Below, piece after piece: positions 1 to 8,088 of a DNA stretch of 42,671 nt. The stretch lies in the IMG/VR virus record IMGVR_UViG_3300049032_000049, positions 1 through 42,671 of that record, one strand, 5' to 3'. This stretch comes from a virus. Under the pieces are notes generated by a model. The model was not told the DNA's origin. It did not search any database and worked only from the letters and a program-made list of their open reading frames with translations. Made by a program: the position numbers and the translations under genes. Positions within the stretch are counted from its first letter, which is position 1. The number at the start of each line of letters is the position of its first letter.

Positions 1-127
1 TCTTCCTCAAGCGAATCAAGCAGCCCACGTTTATTTTCAGGATCTTGCATTTTTGCAAGCTGCCCTTGCAATTCGACTAGCTTTGTTTGCGCAGCAATAA
101 GCTCTTCGCTTTCTTTCTTTATTTTTT
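1..127. repeat. Terminal direct repeat, copy 1 (assembly overlap)
   Basis: These 127 bases are identical to 42545-42671 at the other end. The odd, assembler-like length of 127 and the location inside the tape measure gene suggest a k-mer overlap from a circular or circularly permuted molecule. A biological terminal repeat is less likely. The unique genome length is then 42,544 bp. Confidence 0.95.
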
Positions 128-857
128 CAGTGTTATCGACAAAATCGAATTCTTGTCTAGAAGGAACTCCTGCAAGACCACCAAAGCCAGATGAAGGCGT
201 AAGTGTTAGACTGTCCTGAGATTGCTTTAACTTTTCAACTTCTTTTCTTTGCTTTTCAATTGCAGACGTTTGATCTTCTATTGACTTTGTTTGCTTTTCA
301 ATCTCAATTACAAGCGCAGCCTCAACTATTTTCTTTTGCTCATCATTGAATGATTTTAGCTCTTGAACAAGCTTCATAACCCTGTCACGAACATCTTCGG
401 CAGCTTCACCAGTATTCGTGAACCCAGATAAAAGAGCGCCACCAACAACACCTGCTATGGCGACAAACATACCCAAAAGAGGATTGAATGCGCTAGCTAG
501 CTGTGAACCCTGCTGGCTGAAAACAACAGCCGCACTTGTTCCCATTTGAAGCTGAACAATGGCATCCTGCATCTGCCACCCAAAGTTTTGCATTACTCCG
601 CGTGATTGGTTTTGTGCTGCCCTAGCTGATTTTTCGACATCATCCTGAATTTTTCTTGCGGCGCGCTCAGCCTCTTTGGCCGACTCCCTAAACGCAGCCC
701 CCTTTCTTGCCTCAGCCTGCTCAACAACTTTTGCTGATGATTGCGCACTATCGGCCAGCTTCTGTCCTGCTATCGCTGCCTTATTGAGATCTGCTGTACC
801 AGCCTTTACCGAACTGGTGTCCATCTCGATTCCGATAGTAGCGATATCAATAGCCAT
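1..857 (-). CDS. Tape measure protein, N-terminal part (continues at the right end)
   Basis: ATG at 857-855 directly follows the TAA of the GT chaperone. These 285 codons run off the left edge and continue in frame at 42544, giving a protein of 1349 residues. It begins MAIDIATIGIEMDTSSVKAG, the usual tape measure opening, followed by Ala/Lys/Glu-rich helices. A hydrophobic segment near residues 130-155 (LLGMFVAIAGVVGGALLSGF) follows, then more coiled coil. The protein sets tail length during assembly, lies in the tail lumen and is expelled during DNA injection. By the usual rule of about 1.5 angstrom per residue the tail would be near 200 nm, which is inference. The position after the G/GT pair is diagnostic. 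Confidence 0.95.
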   Translation of the reverse strand, partial: MAIDIATIGIEMDTSSVKAGTADLNKAAIAGQKLADSAQSSAKVVEQAEARKGAAFRESAKEAERAARKIQDDVEKSARAAQNQSRGVMQNFGWQMQDAIVQLQMGTSAAVVFSQQGSQLASAFNPLLGMFVAIAGVVGGALLSGFTNTGEAAEDVRDRVMKLVQELKSFNDEQKKIVEAALVIEIEKQTKSIEDQTSAIEKQRKEVEKLKQSQDSLTLTPSSGFGGLAGVPSRQEFDFVDNTEKIKKESEELIAAQTKLVELQGQLAKMQDPENKRGLLDSLEE

Positions 858-1633
858 TTATTTGCTGCTCTCTCTGAATACTTTTAACGCTAATCCATCG
901 AGCGATTTGATAATGTTTAATTCAAATTCACTGATACGATAACCGGTCAAACTGAAGTAGGAATTTATTTCTGTGTAACTAATTGGCAGTGCGCTAAATC
1001 CGTTATTGCCGCGTGAGTAGTGGAGCGCTTTAAAGTCATTCCACATGTCTATGAAAATATCCGGCAATTCTGTTTTGATTAGGTCAGCGTCTGTTTTACC
1101 TGCCGCCCTTAGTGTTTCCCTGCGAGTGAACCCGTCTTTTAGAACAACGCCGAGCTTTAAATATTCCTCGGCGTGTTCGTATAGATTGATTAACTCGCTT
1201 TCGTAAAATTTCTCAGGTCGTTCGAGAATTCAATGATTTGAGTAATCCAGTGAGGATTTTTCTTTATCGCGGCCTTTAGCAAATCCTTAGAAAATTCCTG
1301 TTGAACATTTTTCCAGCCGACAACACGAATCAATGCAGATTCGATATTGCTTTCATGTATTTCCTCAAGAGTCTTTTGCTTAACCTCTTTTCCTGTTTTT
1401 CTAGCTAGCATTTCCTCTTGCATACGCTGGTTAAATGCTTTGTTTGCATGCTTAGCTACCACATCGGCTTGCGCACCAAGAACCAAGAATGCAACATTGT
1501 GTTGAATTATCTTTTCGTCTTCGTCAATCTCTTCTGACGCAACAATAGGTAGTCCATCAATATCCAATACATCCATTTCTGCCGCGTGCGCGCATCGTTC
1601 AACTGAGTTAATTTTGCTGATATCAAAAGTCAT
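858..1633 (-). CDS. Tail assembly chaperone GT (-1 frameshift fusion)
   Basis: A ribosome that slips -1 at 1205-1211 reads through the G stop and continues to the TAA at 860-858. The product is 258 residues: 143 from G plus 115 from the second frame, beginning YESELINLYEHAEEYLKLG. The extension is open from the slip site to the tape measure start and has no convincing start codon of its own. This is the G/GT arrangement of siphophages, where GT binds the tape measure protein and recruits tail tube subunits. The fusion is inferred from the slippery site and frame geometry; no protein data are available. Confidence 0.85.
1190..1633 (-). CDS. Tail assembly chaperone G
   Basis: 147 residues, acidic and helical, lying between the tail tube and tape measure genes, where tail chaperones are encoded. 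It starts MTFDISKINSVERCAHAAEM and ends NDLRNFTKAS after the slippery site. The family coats the tape measure protein and is absent from finished virions. No motif identifies it; the call rests on position, size and the frameshift into the downstream frame. The Shine-Dalgarno is weak (GAGA about 8 bases upstream). Confidence 0.85.
   Translation of the reverse strand: MTFDISKINSVERCAHAAEMDVLDIDGLPIVASEEIDEDEKIIQHNVAFLVLGAQADVVAKHANKAFNQRMQEEMLARKTGKEVKQKTLEEIHESNIESALIRVVGWKNVQQEFSKDLLKAAIKKNPHWITQIIEFSNDLRNFTKAS
1205..1211 (-). promoter_or_regulatory. Programmed -1 frameshift heptamer A_AAT_TTT
   Basis: On the minus strand the zero-frame codons AGA AAT TTT ACG contain AAATTTT, which fits X_XXY_YYZ. 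After slipping, the tRNAs re-pair on AAA and TTT and reading continues with TAC GAA. It sits four codons before the G stop, the typical place in siphophage tail chaperone genes. Confidence 0.85.
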
Positions 1634-1644
1634 AATCGTAGTCT

Positions 1645-1711
1645 CTTTGCGGGAAAGTTAATTGCCCTTGCTCCCCCGCTGCTTCCCGCAAAGAAAGCAG
1701 GTGCAGGGGAG
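1645..1711 (-). other. Competing hairpins between tail tube and chaperone G
   Basis: Two alternative structures share bases. One pairs 1671-1679 with 1703-1711 (CTCCCCCGC/GCAGGGGAG, one wobble in RNA) with an inner CTGCTT/AAGCAG stem. The other pairs TTTGCGGGAA at about 1646-1655 with TTCCCGCAAA at about 1683-1692. No U-run follows, so neither looks like a plain terminator. They could stabilise or partly attenuate the abundant tail tube message. Confidence 0.5.
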
Positions 1712-1727
1712 TAGGTGCGAGTTTAGG

Positions 1728-2915
1728 TTACAGCGTGGTATCGCTGATAGCCAAAGTGGTATTGAGAGTGCCGGGATCGGTTCCGGTATACTCAAGCATA
1801 TCAAAGTTGAGCGTGATGATTGTGGTGGTTTCACCGTCATCATAGCTCGCGTCATTGATTTTCAAGCGTGGAGCAAACAGGCCAATTGCCTCGCCATCCT
1901 GAGCAGTCAAAACGGCGATAAATTCGATCTCTTGCTCATTAACAAACTTGACCATCAGGTCTTCATTGTCCATAACGAAAGTGGCTGAACCGCTCGCCAG
2001 AACCTTGCCGCGAGAGCGGGCACCCTTGCCTTCACACAAAACCATATCGGTCATGGTGGCGTTGTTGTTGACGTTAATGGTCATGCTGGTCATGCGGCAA
2101 GATTTTGAACCGTCAAGGATAGCAATACCGGAAGCCGCTGACATTGTGCCTTCGCCAGGTACAGCGGTTGGGCTGGAAAAGTAGCGGGTGTCGCTTGGGG
2201 TTTCAAAGTCCTTGCCCATGAAGTCAAAGGTAACGCCAACCATACTATTGGGCGACAAGCTGATCGAGAAAGTATTCAGCACCAAGCCCAACGTAATAAC
2301 GCTCACGCTCGCATCGGCCATCCATTCTTCAGCGGTGAAGCTGTCAAAGGTGTGACCGGTTTGCGGGGTATATGTCCACTCGCCAGCTTGTGCAATGGTA
2401 ATGGTATCGCCGGATGACTGAGCAACCCACGCATTGCCATTCAACAGCAGCGCATCAAGAGTTAGCGCATCAACATCGATAACTACGGCGCGGCCTGAGT
2501 TTAAAGGCTCATCTGGGTTTGTTACATCAATGATCATGCCCTTTTTGAAGCCATCAGTAATGAAACTACCAGCAGCGCGGGTAAATGCAGGGATGCCGGT
2601 GCCAACGGTGATATTGGTCAATGCTCCGGTTGTGATTGATGTGGTGCCAAAGTCGCGGCGCAGACCAGCGGCAAACAATTCTTTGTAAGCCCCGCACATT
2701 AGCTCGGACGACAAATTGCCAACCGCACTATGGGTTCCATGACGAGAGTCGCGCATCTGCTGCGATGGATTCATCAAAGCCGATTGATAGGATGGAATTG
2801 AAGGGCGGAATGTACCAGTAACGCGGGGCATTAATTGGCCGCCAGTGTTAGCAGGTTTCAATCCCCAAGTGACTTCTTTCTTGAGCGTGATTAACTTATT
2901 AATACCGTCAGCCAT
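1728..2915 (-). CDS. Major tail (tube) protein
   Basis: 395 residues, beta-rich with many Thr, Ser, Gly and Val. It opens MADGINKLITLKKEVTWG, a start common in phage tail tube proteins of the Phage_tube_2 type, where the N-terminus describes a modified capsid-like tube subunit. The length and the place between the tail terminator and the chaperones fit. It polymerises around the tape measure protein to form the non-contractile tail tube. The central part (about 90-190) may be an inserted Ig-like decoration, but this is not certain. Confidence 0.88.
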   Translation of the reverse strand: MADGINKLITLKKEVTWGLKPANTGGQLMPRVTGTFRPSIPSYQSALMNPSQQMRDSRHGTHSAVGNLSSELMCGAYKELFAAGLRRDFGTTSITTGALTNITVGTGIPAFTRAAGSFITDGFKKGMIIDVTNPDEPLNSGRAVVIDVDALTLDALLLNGNAWVAQSSGDTITIAQAGEWTYTPQTGHTFDSFTAEEWMADASVSVITLGLVLNTFSISLSPNSMVGVTFDFMGKDFETPSDTRYFSSPTAVPGEGTMSAASGIAILDGSKSCRMTSMTINVNNNATMTDMVLCEGKGARSRGKVLASGSATFVMDNEDLMVKFVNEQEIEFIAVLTAQDGEAIGLFAPRLKINDASYDDGETTTIITLNFDMLEYTGTDPGTLNTTLAISDTTL

Positions 2916-2930
2916 GATGCTATCCTCAAA

Positions 2931-3335
2931 TTAGCCGAAAACATCGGCTTGCCAGTTAATTGATACAACGATTTTAAATACAGCGCCATCAGCGCCTAAA
3001 ACTTTTTTGGCTGGAGTTCGGATCACTTGCACCCATTGCCCGCCGCTTACTAATTTGGTTGAGCGCTTAAAGTGCTCGATGATTAAATTTGCCCTTGCTT
3101 CTGCTGGTGCAGCGCCTTTATCGATTGGGTAATTTAATGTGATCTGAAAAATACCTTGTTCGATTCTTCGGTCGCAGCCCATGTATCTGTTGTCGGGTGC
3201 TGCCATCAATAAATTTACGCGCTGGTATGGCGTACCGTTTACCGGTGTGAATGCCACATTTTCCCATGCGGTCGATAGCGCTGGCGTCATTGCGTTAAGG
3301 TGCGTTTCAAGTGCTGCGCGAATCTTATCGGTCAT
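2931..3335 (-). CDS. Tail terminator / tail completion protein (DUF4128-like)
   Basis: 134 residues starting MTDKIRAALETHLNAMTPAL, with the pattern PYQRVNLLMAAPDN then GIFQITLNYP, followed by paired strands. This layout is seen in lambda gpU-like tail terminators. Its start overlaps the upstream gp10-like gene by 4 bases and it lies just before the tail tube gene. It would cap the tail tube and form the joining surface for the head. Family assignment is by layout and sequence feel. Confidence 0.75.
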   Translation of the reverse strand: MTDKIRAALETHLNAMTPALSTAWENVAFTPVNGTPYQRVNLLMAAPDNRYMGCDRRIEQGIFQITLNYPIDKGAAPAEARANLIIEHFKRSTKLVSGGQWVQVIRTPAKKVLGADGAVFKIVVSINWQADVFG

Positions 3336-3793
3336 TTCAGTTTTGCCGCCTGCTCTCTAACGTACTGCTCAAATTCCATCGCGGTTATTCGCACCATTCC
3401 AGCGGGCGCTTGGCTAGACCACCCTTCATATTCAAGGCGCTGTGCGTATGGTAGCGAGTTGGTAATAAAAACCTTATCGCCCATTTGGTAGCCTTCAATC
3501 TTGCCCTGTGCGCGTGCCAATGCAGCCTCGCCGGTCTTGTCTATATCTTCGGTGGTGCTTGCGTCAATAGAACCTATGGATAGATTCCAATTCGCTCTAA
3601 ATCTTCCGCCTGTGTATCCGGGCGGTGCCGGTAGTGATGATTCTGCCCACAATGTTGGATCACCAACAGGGCTTTTTTCCTCTACCGCATTCATCACTTC
3701 AAATGCTGATTTTTTTACAACCAGCTCGGCCTTGTCGCCCGCCGCCTTGAGCATCTTTGCAAAATCAATCGCGAATCTTTGCGGGTTGCTCAC
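3332..3793 (-). CDS. HK97 gp10-like neck / head-tail joining protein
   Basis: 153 residues. The N-terminal helix (RFAIDFAKMLKAAGDKAELV) and the block GGRFRANWNLSIGS, then NSLPYAQRLEYEG, match the HK97 gp10 family, which often shows the YA..LEYG motif. Such proteins sit at the head-tail interface or act as tail completion factors. It is translationally coupled to the downstream tail terminator and lies 2 bases from the upstream gene. Confidence 0.8.
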   Translation of the reverse strand: MSNPQRFAIDFAKMLKAAGDKAELVVKKSAFEVMNAVEEKSPVGDPTLWAESSLPAPPGYTGGRFRANWNLSIGSIDASTTEDIDKTGEAALARAQGKIEGYQMGDKVFITNSLPYAQRLEYEGWSSQAPAGMVRITAMEFEQYVREQAAKLK

Positions 3794-3795
3794 GG

Positions 3796-4152
3796 CTAAA
3801 CCCTCAATATGCCTTTGTACAAAACCGATAATCCAGACACTTTAATCTTCATGGCCGATTGCACGTTGTAGGTAACGCTATCAACGGTTAACCGGTCATT
3901 CACTGCCGGTGCTGTAACGCCCACAACGCTCATAATAAATCGGCTATCAGTGCGCAGGACGGTCGTGTCTTTCATGTCTTCGGCATCAACAGCGGAAACG
4001 TAAATCTTGCACGCCTGAGTTGCTGTAGTTTCTGCATTGGTGCCGGTTGCCGGATCATAAGCGCTGCCAGTCACGCGAATAAGCGAACCAACCTCGCCGT
4101 ATTTCTTTAGCAGGCGGTCAGCTACGTTAATGGCAGAATTGGATAGCGCCAT
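3796..4152 (-). CDS. Head-tail connector / neck protein
   Basis: 118 residues with an N-terminal helix (NVADRLLKKYGEVGSLIRV) followed by a beta-rich body. Size and position between a gp6-like adaptor and a gp10-like protein fit the head closure (stopper) slot. The start overlaps the upstream stop by 1 base. There is no decisive motif; the role is inferred from synteny. Confidence 0.65.
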   Translation of the reverse strand: MALSNSAINVADRLLKKYGEVGSLIRVTGSAYDPATGTNAETTATQACKIYVSAVDAEDMKDTTVLRTDSRFIMSVVGVTAPAVNDRLTVDSVTYNVQSAMKIKVSGLSVLYKGILRV

Positions 4153-4640
4153 TACTTAACCACCCGATGATAACCACTACCGCCAAACACATACTTTTGC
4201 AGCAGCTTATCAATCGCAGGGAATCTCTTTTGCCCATTGTTCGAGTATTCGGAGTATTTAACCGTAATAACGTCAACCGTTTCCTCAGTCACATTACCAG
4301 GCTCAATATCAGCCGTTAAATCCTCAGTGACAGCCCGTAATGCAGTCTCAAACTGTGCGCGCTTGATTGCTGTAGGAATGGTTGCACTATCTACCGAAAA
4401 TCCATCAACAACAACGCCAGTACGCGGCCACTGTAAAGCTTGAGTTGACGTAACAACTGAGCCAATAAACGCATAGCTTGAATCAATGAACTGTGTTGCA
4501 CGGCGTAATGCAGGCTCCTTTACCGAATCATCCAAGTCAGCCCAGTCAGCATTACCAAAGGCAGCATGATAAGTATCAGCCTCGGCAATCGTGCCATAGC
4601 TATCAGAATTAGCGCCGCCTACTGTTACGTCGAGAGCCAT
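4152..4640 (-). CDS. Head-tail adaptor (gp6-like, DnaT-like domain family)
   Basis: 162 residues with the signature of phage head-tail adaptors often labelled DnaT-like ssDNA-binding. Features are an N-terminal SYGTIAEADTYHAAFGNADWADL, then EPALRRATQFIDSSYAFIGS and QALQWPRTGV, then helices ending in a Tyr-rich tail. The helical body docks on the portal ring. It overlaps both neighbours by one base. The ssDNA-binding label of the family is historical and not evidence of DNA replication function. Confidence 0.8.
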   Translation of the reverse strand: MALDVTVGGANSDSYGTIAEADTYHAAFGNADWADLDDSVKEPALRRATQFIDSSYAFIGSVVTSTQALQWPRTGVVVDGFSVDSATIPTAIKRAQFETALRAVTEDLTADIEPGNVTEETVDVITVKYSEYSNNGQKRFPAIDKLLQKYVFGGSGYHRVVK

Positions 4641-4963
4641 TAAACTTTAACCCTGCGGCAAATGTTTACATTGAAAGGAACAGAGGCGCTGGTAAATGTG
4701 ATTTTACCAAGCGCAAAGCTTTCGATTTTTCTTTTACCGCCAGCAATAGCGAAAGTGCCATCAGTTAACGCAACGGCGGCACTATTACCAAATGGCCCAG
4801 TGCCGGTCATTGTTACTGTTGCCGCATTGCCAACAACCTCAACATCAAAATCAGCAATATCAAAGACAAGCATTGACTCAACTGCCGCCCCCATAAGTCT
4901 TAGATCAACTTCGTAAGGACTGGCTGAAGCCGTGTATTGCTTGGAGTGAGTACGATTGTTCAT
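4640..4963 (-). CDS. Hypothetical capsid-module protein, beta-rich
   Basis: 107 residues starting MNNRTHSKQYTASASPYEVD. ATG at 4963 overlaps the upstream TGA (TGATG); the in-frame GTG three bases upstream is less likely. It is Val, Ala, Thr and Gly rich with a repeated strand pattern, so a small beta-sandwich is plausible. Its location after the capsid gene suggests a decoration or connector role, but I do not recognise the family. Confidence 0.7.
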   Translation of the reverse strand: MNNRTHSKQYTASASPYEVDLRLMGAAVESMLVFDIADFDVEVVGNAATVTMTGTGPFGNSAAVALTDGTFAIAGGKRKIESFALGKITFTSASVPFNVNICRRVKV

Positions 4964-5244
4964 CACTTGCCCCTAACGAATGTTTGCCCTTTTACTTTGG
5001 CAGCTTGATAGTTGATTTGCTCATTAATCATTTGCTGCTCGCGCAACATATCAAGATTGGATTTTGGCTTTTGCTCGGCCTTTTCAGCCTTACCATCACC
5101 TACACCAAGAGCGGAAAGCGCAGCAGCGGCTTCATCCGCATATTTCTTTTCTTTAGCCTCAGCCTCTTCCTGCTCAGCTTTTAACTTGTCAGCAGCGGCT
5201 TCATCGATTTTTTTCTGTTCGGCTTCTGTAACTTGCTTTGACAT
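4963..5244 (-). CDS. Small coiled-coil protein in capsid module
   Basis: 93 residues, extremely rich in Ala, Glu and Lys. Residues 1-45 form one charged helix (MSKQVTEAEQKKIDEAAADK onward), followed by a short Gly/Asp linker and a basic tail. It lies just downstream of the major capsid gene and its hairpin. It may be a head assembly or minor capsid component. No family recognised. Confidence 0.7.
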   Translation of the reverse strand: MSKQVTEAEQKKIDEAAADKLKAEQEEAEAKEKKYADEAAAALSALGVGDGKAEKAEQKPKSNLDMLREQQMINEQINYQAAKVKGQTFVRGK

Positions 5245-5260
5245 AAATCCCCCAAAAGTA

Positions 5261-5282
5261 AGGGCGACAATGAAGTCGCCCT
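5261..5282 (-). terminator. Hairpin after the major capsid gene (partial terminator)
   Basis: A perfect 8-bp GC-rich stem, AGGGCGAC/GTCGCCCT, with a 6-base loop lies 5 bases after the capsid stop. On the minus strand it is followed by TTACTTTTGG, an impure U tract. It is probably a leaky terminator or 3' end stabiliser that sets a high capsid to connector ratio. Confidence 0.6.
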
Positions 5283-5287
5283 ATCAA

Positions 5288-6319
5288 TTAACCGTTAGTA
5301 ACAAGGAACGCGATTGGGATATTTTTACGGGCAATTACACGCGACCAAGTGGTAGCAGCAGCCAATTCAGCTTCAGTAAAGCCGCCTTCGCCAGATGGAG
5401 TGCCGGTATTCTGATAGCCGAAAGGATGCAGAATCCAAGTCTTGCGAGTCCATAAGGTTTCAACACCGGCACCATTGCCTTGTTGTGCTTCTCGCTGAAC
5501 TTCTACTGGGTTAATCGGTGAGCCTTCGCCATAACCAAATGCGCCAGCGCCGAACAGGATTGAAGTGTATTGAGGTGCATCATCTGCGCCACCAGTTCCT
5601 TCAGCAGGAACGTATGGAAGGGTGTCATCCATAATAATGCGGCGACCCAAATACGTCTGAACGATGATATTGCCATCTTGATCGCGGATGGTATCAATAT
5701 CGCCATTGTCAACCATGCGCTTCATAATTGTGGAGTGAACTGCAATCGCAGTAATACCTTCAACCATATCGCCCATGCTGAAAGCAGCAGTGGTGAAGTT
5801 GGTGCGAGTAAACACAGTGTTAGCAGTGATGCCGCTGTTCAAGGTAGATGCAACGTTGTAAACCATGTCACTGGAGTTTGATGCAACGTTATCAGCTAAA
5901 ACACCCTTAGCTGAAGCAATCAAACGACGCTGCCATTGGCGCATCCAGTAGCGATCTGTGCGCGCACGAATATGCTCCATTGCACGAGGCCCCATAGCCA
6001 ATTCTGAAGCCAAGTCAGAAGCAGAAAAACCTTTGTTAAGGTTAGCCTTGCGAGAAATCTGCTCGCTTTGCGTTACCTTGATTGGGGTGGCCGATACGGT
6101 AGGGTCTGAGCTGGAGATATTGGGAGCAGAACTCTCATCAATGTCATTCCAGAAAGGCAGCTCTGCGGTTTTACCTGCTGCACTTGCAAGACCATTCAAC
6201 AATGGCGAGCTGGTAACAATGCCAGATTCAAAAAAAGCAGTTTTCTCAACACCGTTGACAGATGGCAAGTCTTGAAACACTTTTACATCAATAATATCCG
6301 CTAACTGTACTGTAGCCAT
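5288..6319 (-). CDS. Major capsid protein
   Basis: 343 residues starting MATVQLADIIDVKVFQDLPS, with a Shine-Dalgarno (TAGAGG) 8 bases upstream. Blocks such as GKTAELPFWNDID, KVTQSEQISRKANLNKGFSA and DRYWMRQWQRRLIASAKGVL, and the ending IPIAFLVTNG, are typical of coat proteins that follow a separate scaffold gene in phages of this type. The HK97 fold is inferred, not shown. It is flanked by the scaffold upstream and connector genes downstream, with a hairpin at its 3' end. Confidence 0.88.
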   Translation of the reverse strand: MATVQLADIIDVKVFQDLPSVNGVEKTAFFESGIVTSSPLLNGLASAAGKTAELPFWNDIDESSAPNISSSDPTVSATPIKVTQSEQISRKANLNKGFSASDLASELAMGPRAMEHIRARTDRYWMRQWQRRLIASAKGVLADNVASNSSDMVYNVASTLNSGITANTVFTRTNFTTAAFSMGDMVEGITAIAVHSTIMKRMVDNGDIDTIRDQDGNIIVQTYLGRRIIMDDTLPYVPAEGTGGADDAPQYTSILFGAGAFGYGEGSPINPVEVQREAQQGNGAGVETLWTRKTWILHPFGYQNTGTPSGEGGFTEAELAAATTWSRVIARKNIPIAFLVTNG

Positions 6320-6324
6320 GAGCT

Positions 6325-6972
6325 TTAACCTCTAGAGTCATTAAATTCTTTGTGTAGGCGGTCATATTCGGCGGGGTTTGATGCCCGTAAATCCTTCAAT
6401 TCTTGCCCTGTCATTTCGTTAAACTTGCGAGCCGCGCCGCCACCTTTTCCGCCCAGTGCGCCACCCCCACTATTTGAAGGGGCTGCAATGAATTTTGCCG
6501 CTGCCGGTGTAGCTTTCCACTCAGCAATAGCATCCTTCAGGGCTTTATCACCAACCTTCACAACACGCGCATCGCCTTCGGTTTCCACTTTTGATGATGG
6601 AATAAACTTGGCCATTAGCGTATCTAAAAAGTCGGTATCGGTAACGCCAGCATCTTGCAGTTCTTTGCGCAGATTTGATTCAACCAGTGACTTAGCAGTG
6701 TAAGCGGATTCACCCTCATAAAGCCCTTTGTACTTCTCGACCTCTGTTAAAGCGGCTTTATTCGCCTTGGTAACTTCGGTCAATTTTCCTTCCAGCTCTT
6801 CGACTCGATCCAAAGCCTCTTGGTGAGCCTCCGGGGTTATCTCCGAATTCTTTTTAAGCTTCTTGTTTTCGGCTAACAGTTGGTCACGCTTATCGACTAA
6901 TGGCTTTGTGGCCGCGTCAATCATTTCCTGTACTGCCGCCTTAACTTCTGGATCGTTCAAATCTAACGCCAT
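6325..6972 (-). CDS. Capsid scaffold protein
   Basis: 215 residues. Residues 10-90 are a long charged coiled coil (DQLLAENKKLKKNSE, EELEGKLTEVTKANKAAL). A Gly-rich low-complexity segment (GGGALGGKGGGAARKF) and a short basic C-terminal helix follow. This is the classic scaffold build: a helical core and a positive C-terminus that binds the coat. It is placed directly upstream of the capsid gene with AGAGG about 8 bases before ATG. It is expected to be lost from the mature capsid. Confidence 0.8.
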   Translation of the reverse strand: MALDLNDPEVKAAVQEMIDAATKPLVDKRDQLLAENKKLKKNSEITPEAHQEALDRVEELEGKLTEVTKANKAALTEVEKYKGLYEGESAYTAKSLVESNLRKELQDAGVTDTDFLDTLMAKFIPSSKVETEGDARVVKVGDKALKDAIAEWKATPAAAKFIAAPSNSGGGALGGKGGGAARKFNEMTGQELKDLRASNPAEYDRLHKEFNDSRG

Positions 6973-7039
6973 TTTCTTGACCTCTGGTCGGTTGTGGCCT
7001 CTGGCCGAATACTATGACCCCGCTGGAGTCGATAGCCTG

Positions 7040-7067
7040 ATTTTACACCTGTTTTAGAATTAATCAA
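7040..7067 (-). promoter_or_regulatory. Candidate promoter upstream of scaffold-capsid genes
   Basis: The minus strand reads TTGATT, 16 bases, TAAAAT (-35 at 7062-7067, -10 at 7040-7045). It overlaps the end of the MuF-like gene and precedes a leader of about 65 bases before the scaffold ATG. It could boost capsid expression inside the late operon. Only moderate similarity to consensus. Confidence 0.35.
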
Positions 7068-8088
7068 TTGACTTTAATTCTTTGATAGTTAACTCCCTTC
7101 CGGTTCCGTCAACCAAATCCGCTAATGTGATTTTTCCATCGCGGTAAAGCTTGGCGCGGCCTTTTCCTAAATAGTTATCCTGCCATGCCTGTGACTTTCC
7201 GTCGAGAAATTCAGGAAAGGATGTGCCCTGCGGTATCTGCCCGTCCATACTTGCGCGGGTCGATGGCTTAAACTCATCAAATGGCAATCCCATCTCATCC
7301 CATCGCTTTAGCAGTGCTTGCCACCATGACCGGCAACCAAAGTGCCTGGGGATTTCAAGATAGGGCAGCTTATTTCCTTCAATCGGTTCGTTATCAAGGT
7401 TGTAGGCGGCTTTGTCATATGAAGCACAAACGAAGGTAGTGTGCGAATCGAGCGTTGCCAGCGATAACTTGCCCTTAACAACATCACCATTGGCCTTCAG
7501 TGTTTCATTGCGCGCCTCGACTGCTATTGCTTGTGTCGCAGTCTTGCCAAGCGTGAATGCGTGACGCTGTGCCACTCCAGAAGCCTCCCGGACACGGTTA
7601 GCTATTTGCTGGATGGTTTCTGACTGCGCCAACCCAGCGCGAACGGCGCGGGATATTTGGAATGCGTAATCTTGCTCCTGCTTTCCAAGCCAGTCGCCAA
7701 TAGTTGAGCCTGTAACTAGCGTGTCACGGGCAATAGATGCCAGCACGGCAGGAGATGGCATGGCGCGCATAATATCGACAGTGGCCGCATTGTTGATGCT
7801 GGACATTTGCCAGCCCGACTCTATCTCGCCAAGATCCGTTAATTCGTCCAGCATCTTGGCGCTTATCGATCCATACGCCTCGCCGATCAATTCGTTAATC
7901 TCGCGCAATTGACGCGCTAGCCTTGCCTTAGTAACTACTCCGCCGGTTTCCGGCAGTCTGCGAATAATATCAGCCTGAGCCTCACGCAATAGCTTAACGA
8001 CATCACGCCCAAGACCAGCACCATAGCGGTTAACTATCAATGCTCGCTCAATAGTTAAATCGCCTAATTGTTCATTTACGCTTGTCAT
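7060..8088 (-). CDS. MuF-like head morphogenesis (minor capsid) protein
   Basis: 342 residues. The N-terminal helical half (ERALIVNRYGAGLGRDVVKL) resembles phage minor head proteins. The C-terminal half carries the MuF-like block LDSHTTFVCASYD followed by PYLEIPRHFGCRSWW, with Cys and His at the spacing expected for this domain. These proteins bind the portal and are packaged in the procapsid, and some are ejected. It overlaps the upstream small gene by 4 bases (ATGA). Confidence 0.82.
   Translation of the reverse strand: MTSVNEQLGDLTIERALIVNRYGAGLGRDVVKLLREAQADIIRRLPETGGVVTKARLARQLREINELIGEAYGSISAKMLDELTDLGEIESGWQMSSINNAATVDIMRAMPSPAVLASIARDTLVTGSTIGDWLGKQEQDYAFQISRAVRAGLAQSETIQQIANRVREASGVAQRHAFTLGKTATQAIAVEARNETLKANGDVVKGKLSLATLDSHTTFVCASYDKAAYNLDNEPIEGNKLPYLEIPRHFGCRSWWQALLKRWDEMGLPFDEFKPSTRASMDGQIPQGTSFPEFLDGKSQAWQDNYLGKGRAKLYRDGKITLADLVDGTGRELTIKELKSID

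Noticed and set aside
1-127. Terminal repeat as a genuine phage direct terminal repeat
   Set aside because: Exact length 127 and location within the tape measure gene are better explained by an assembler overlap.
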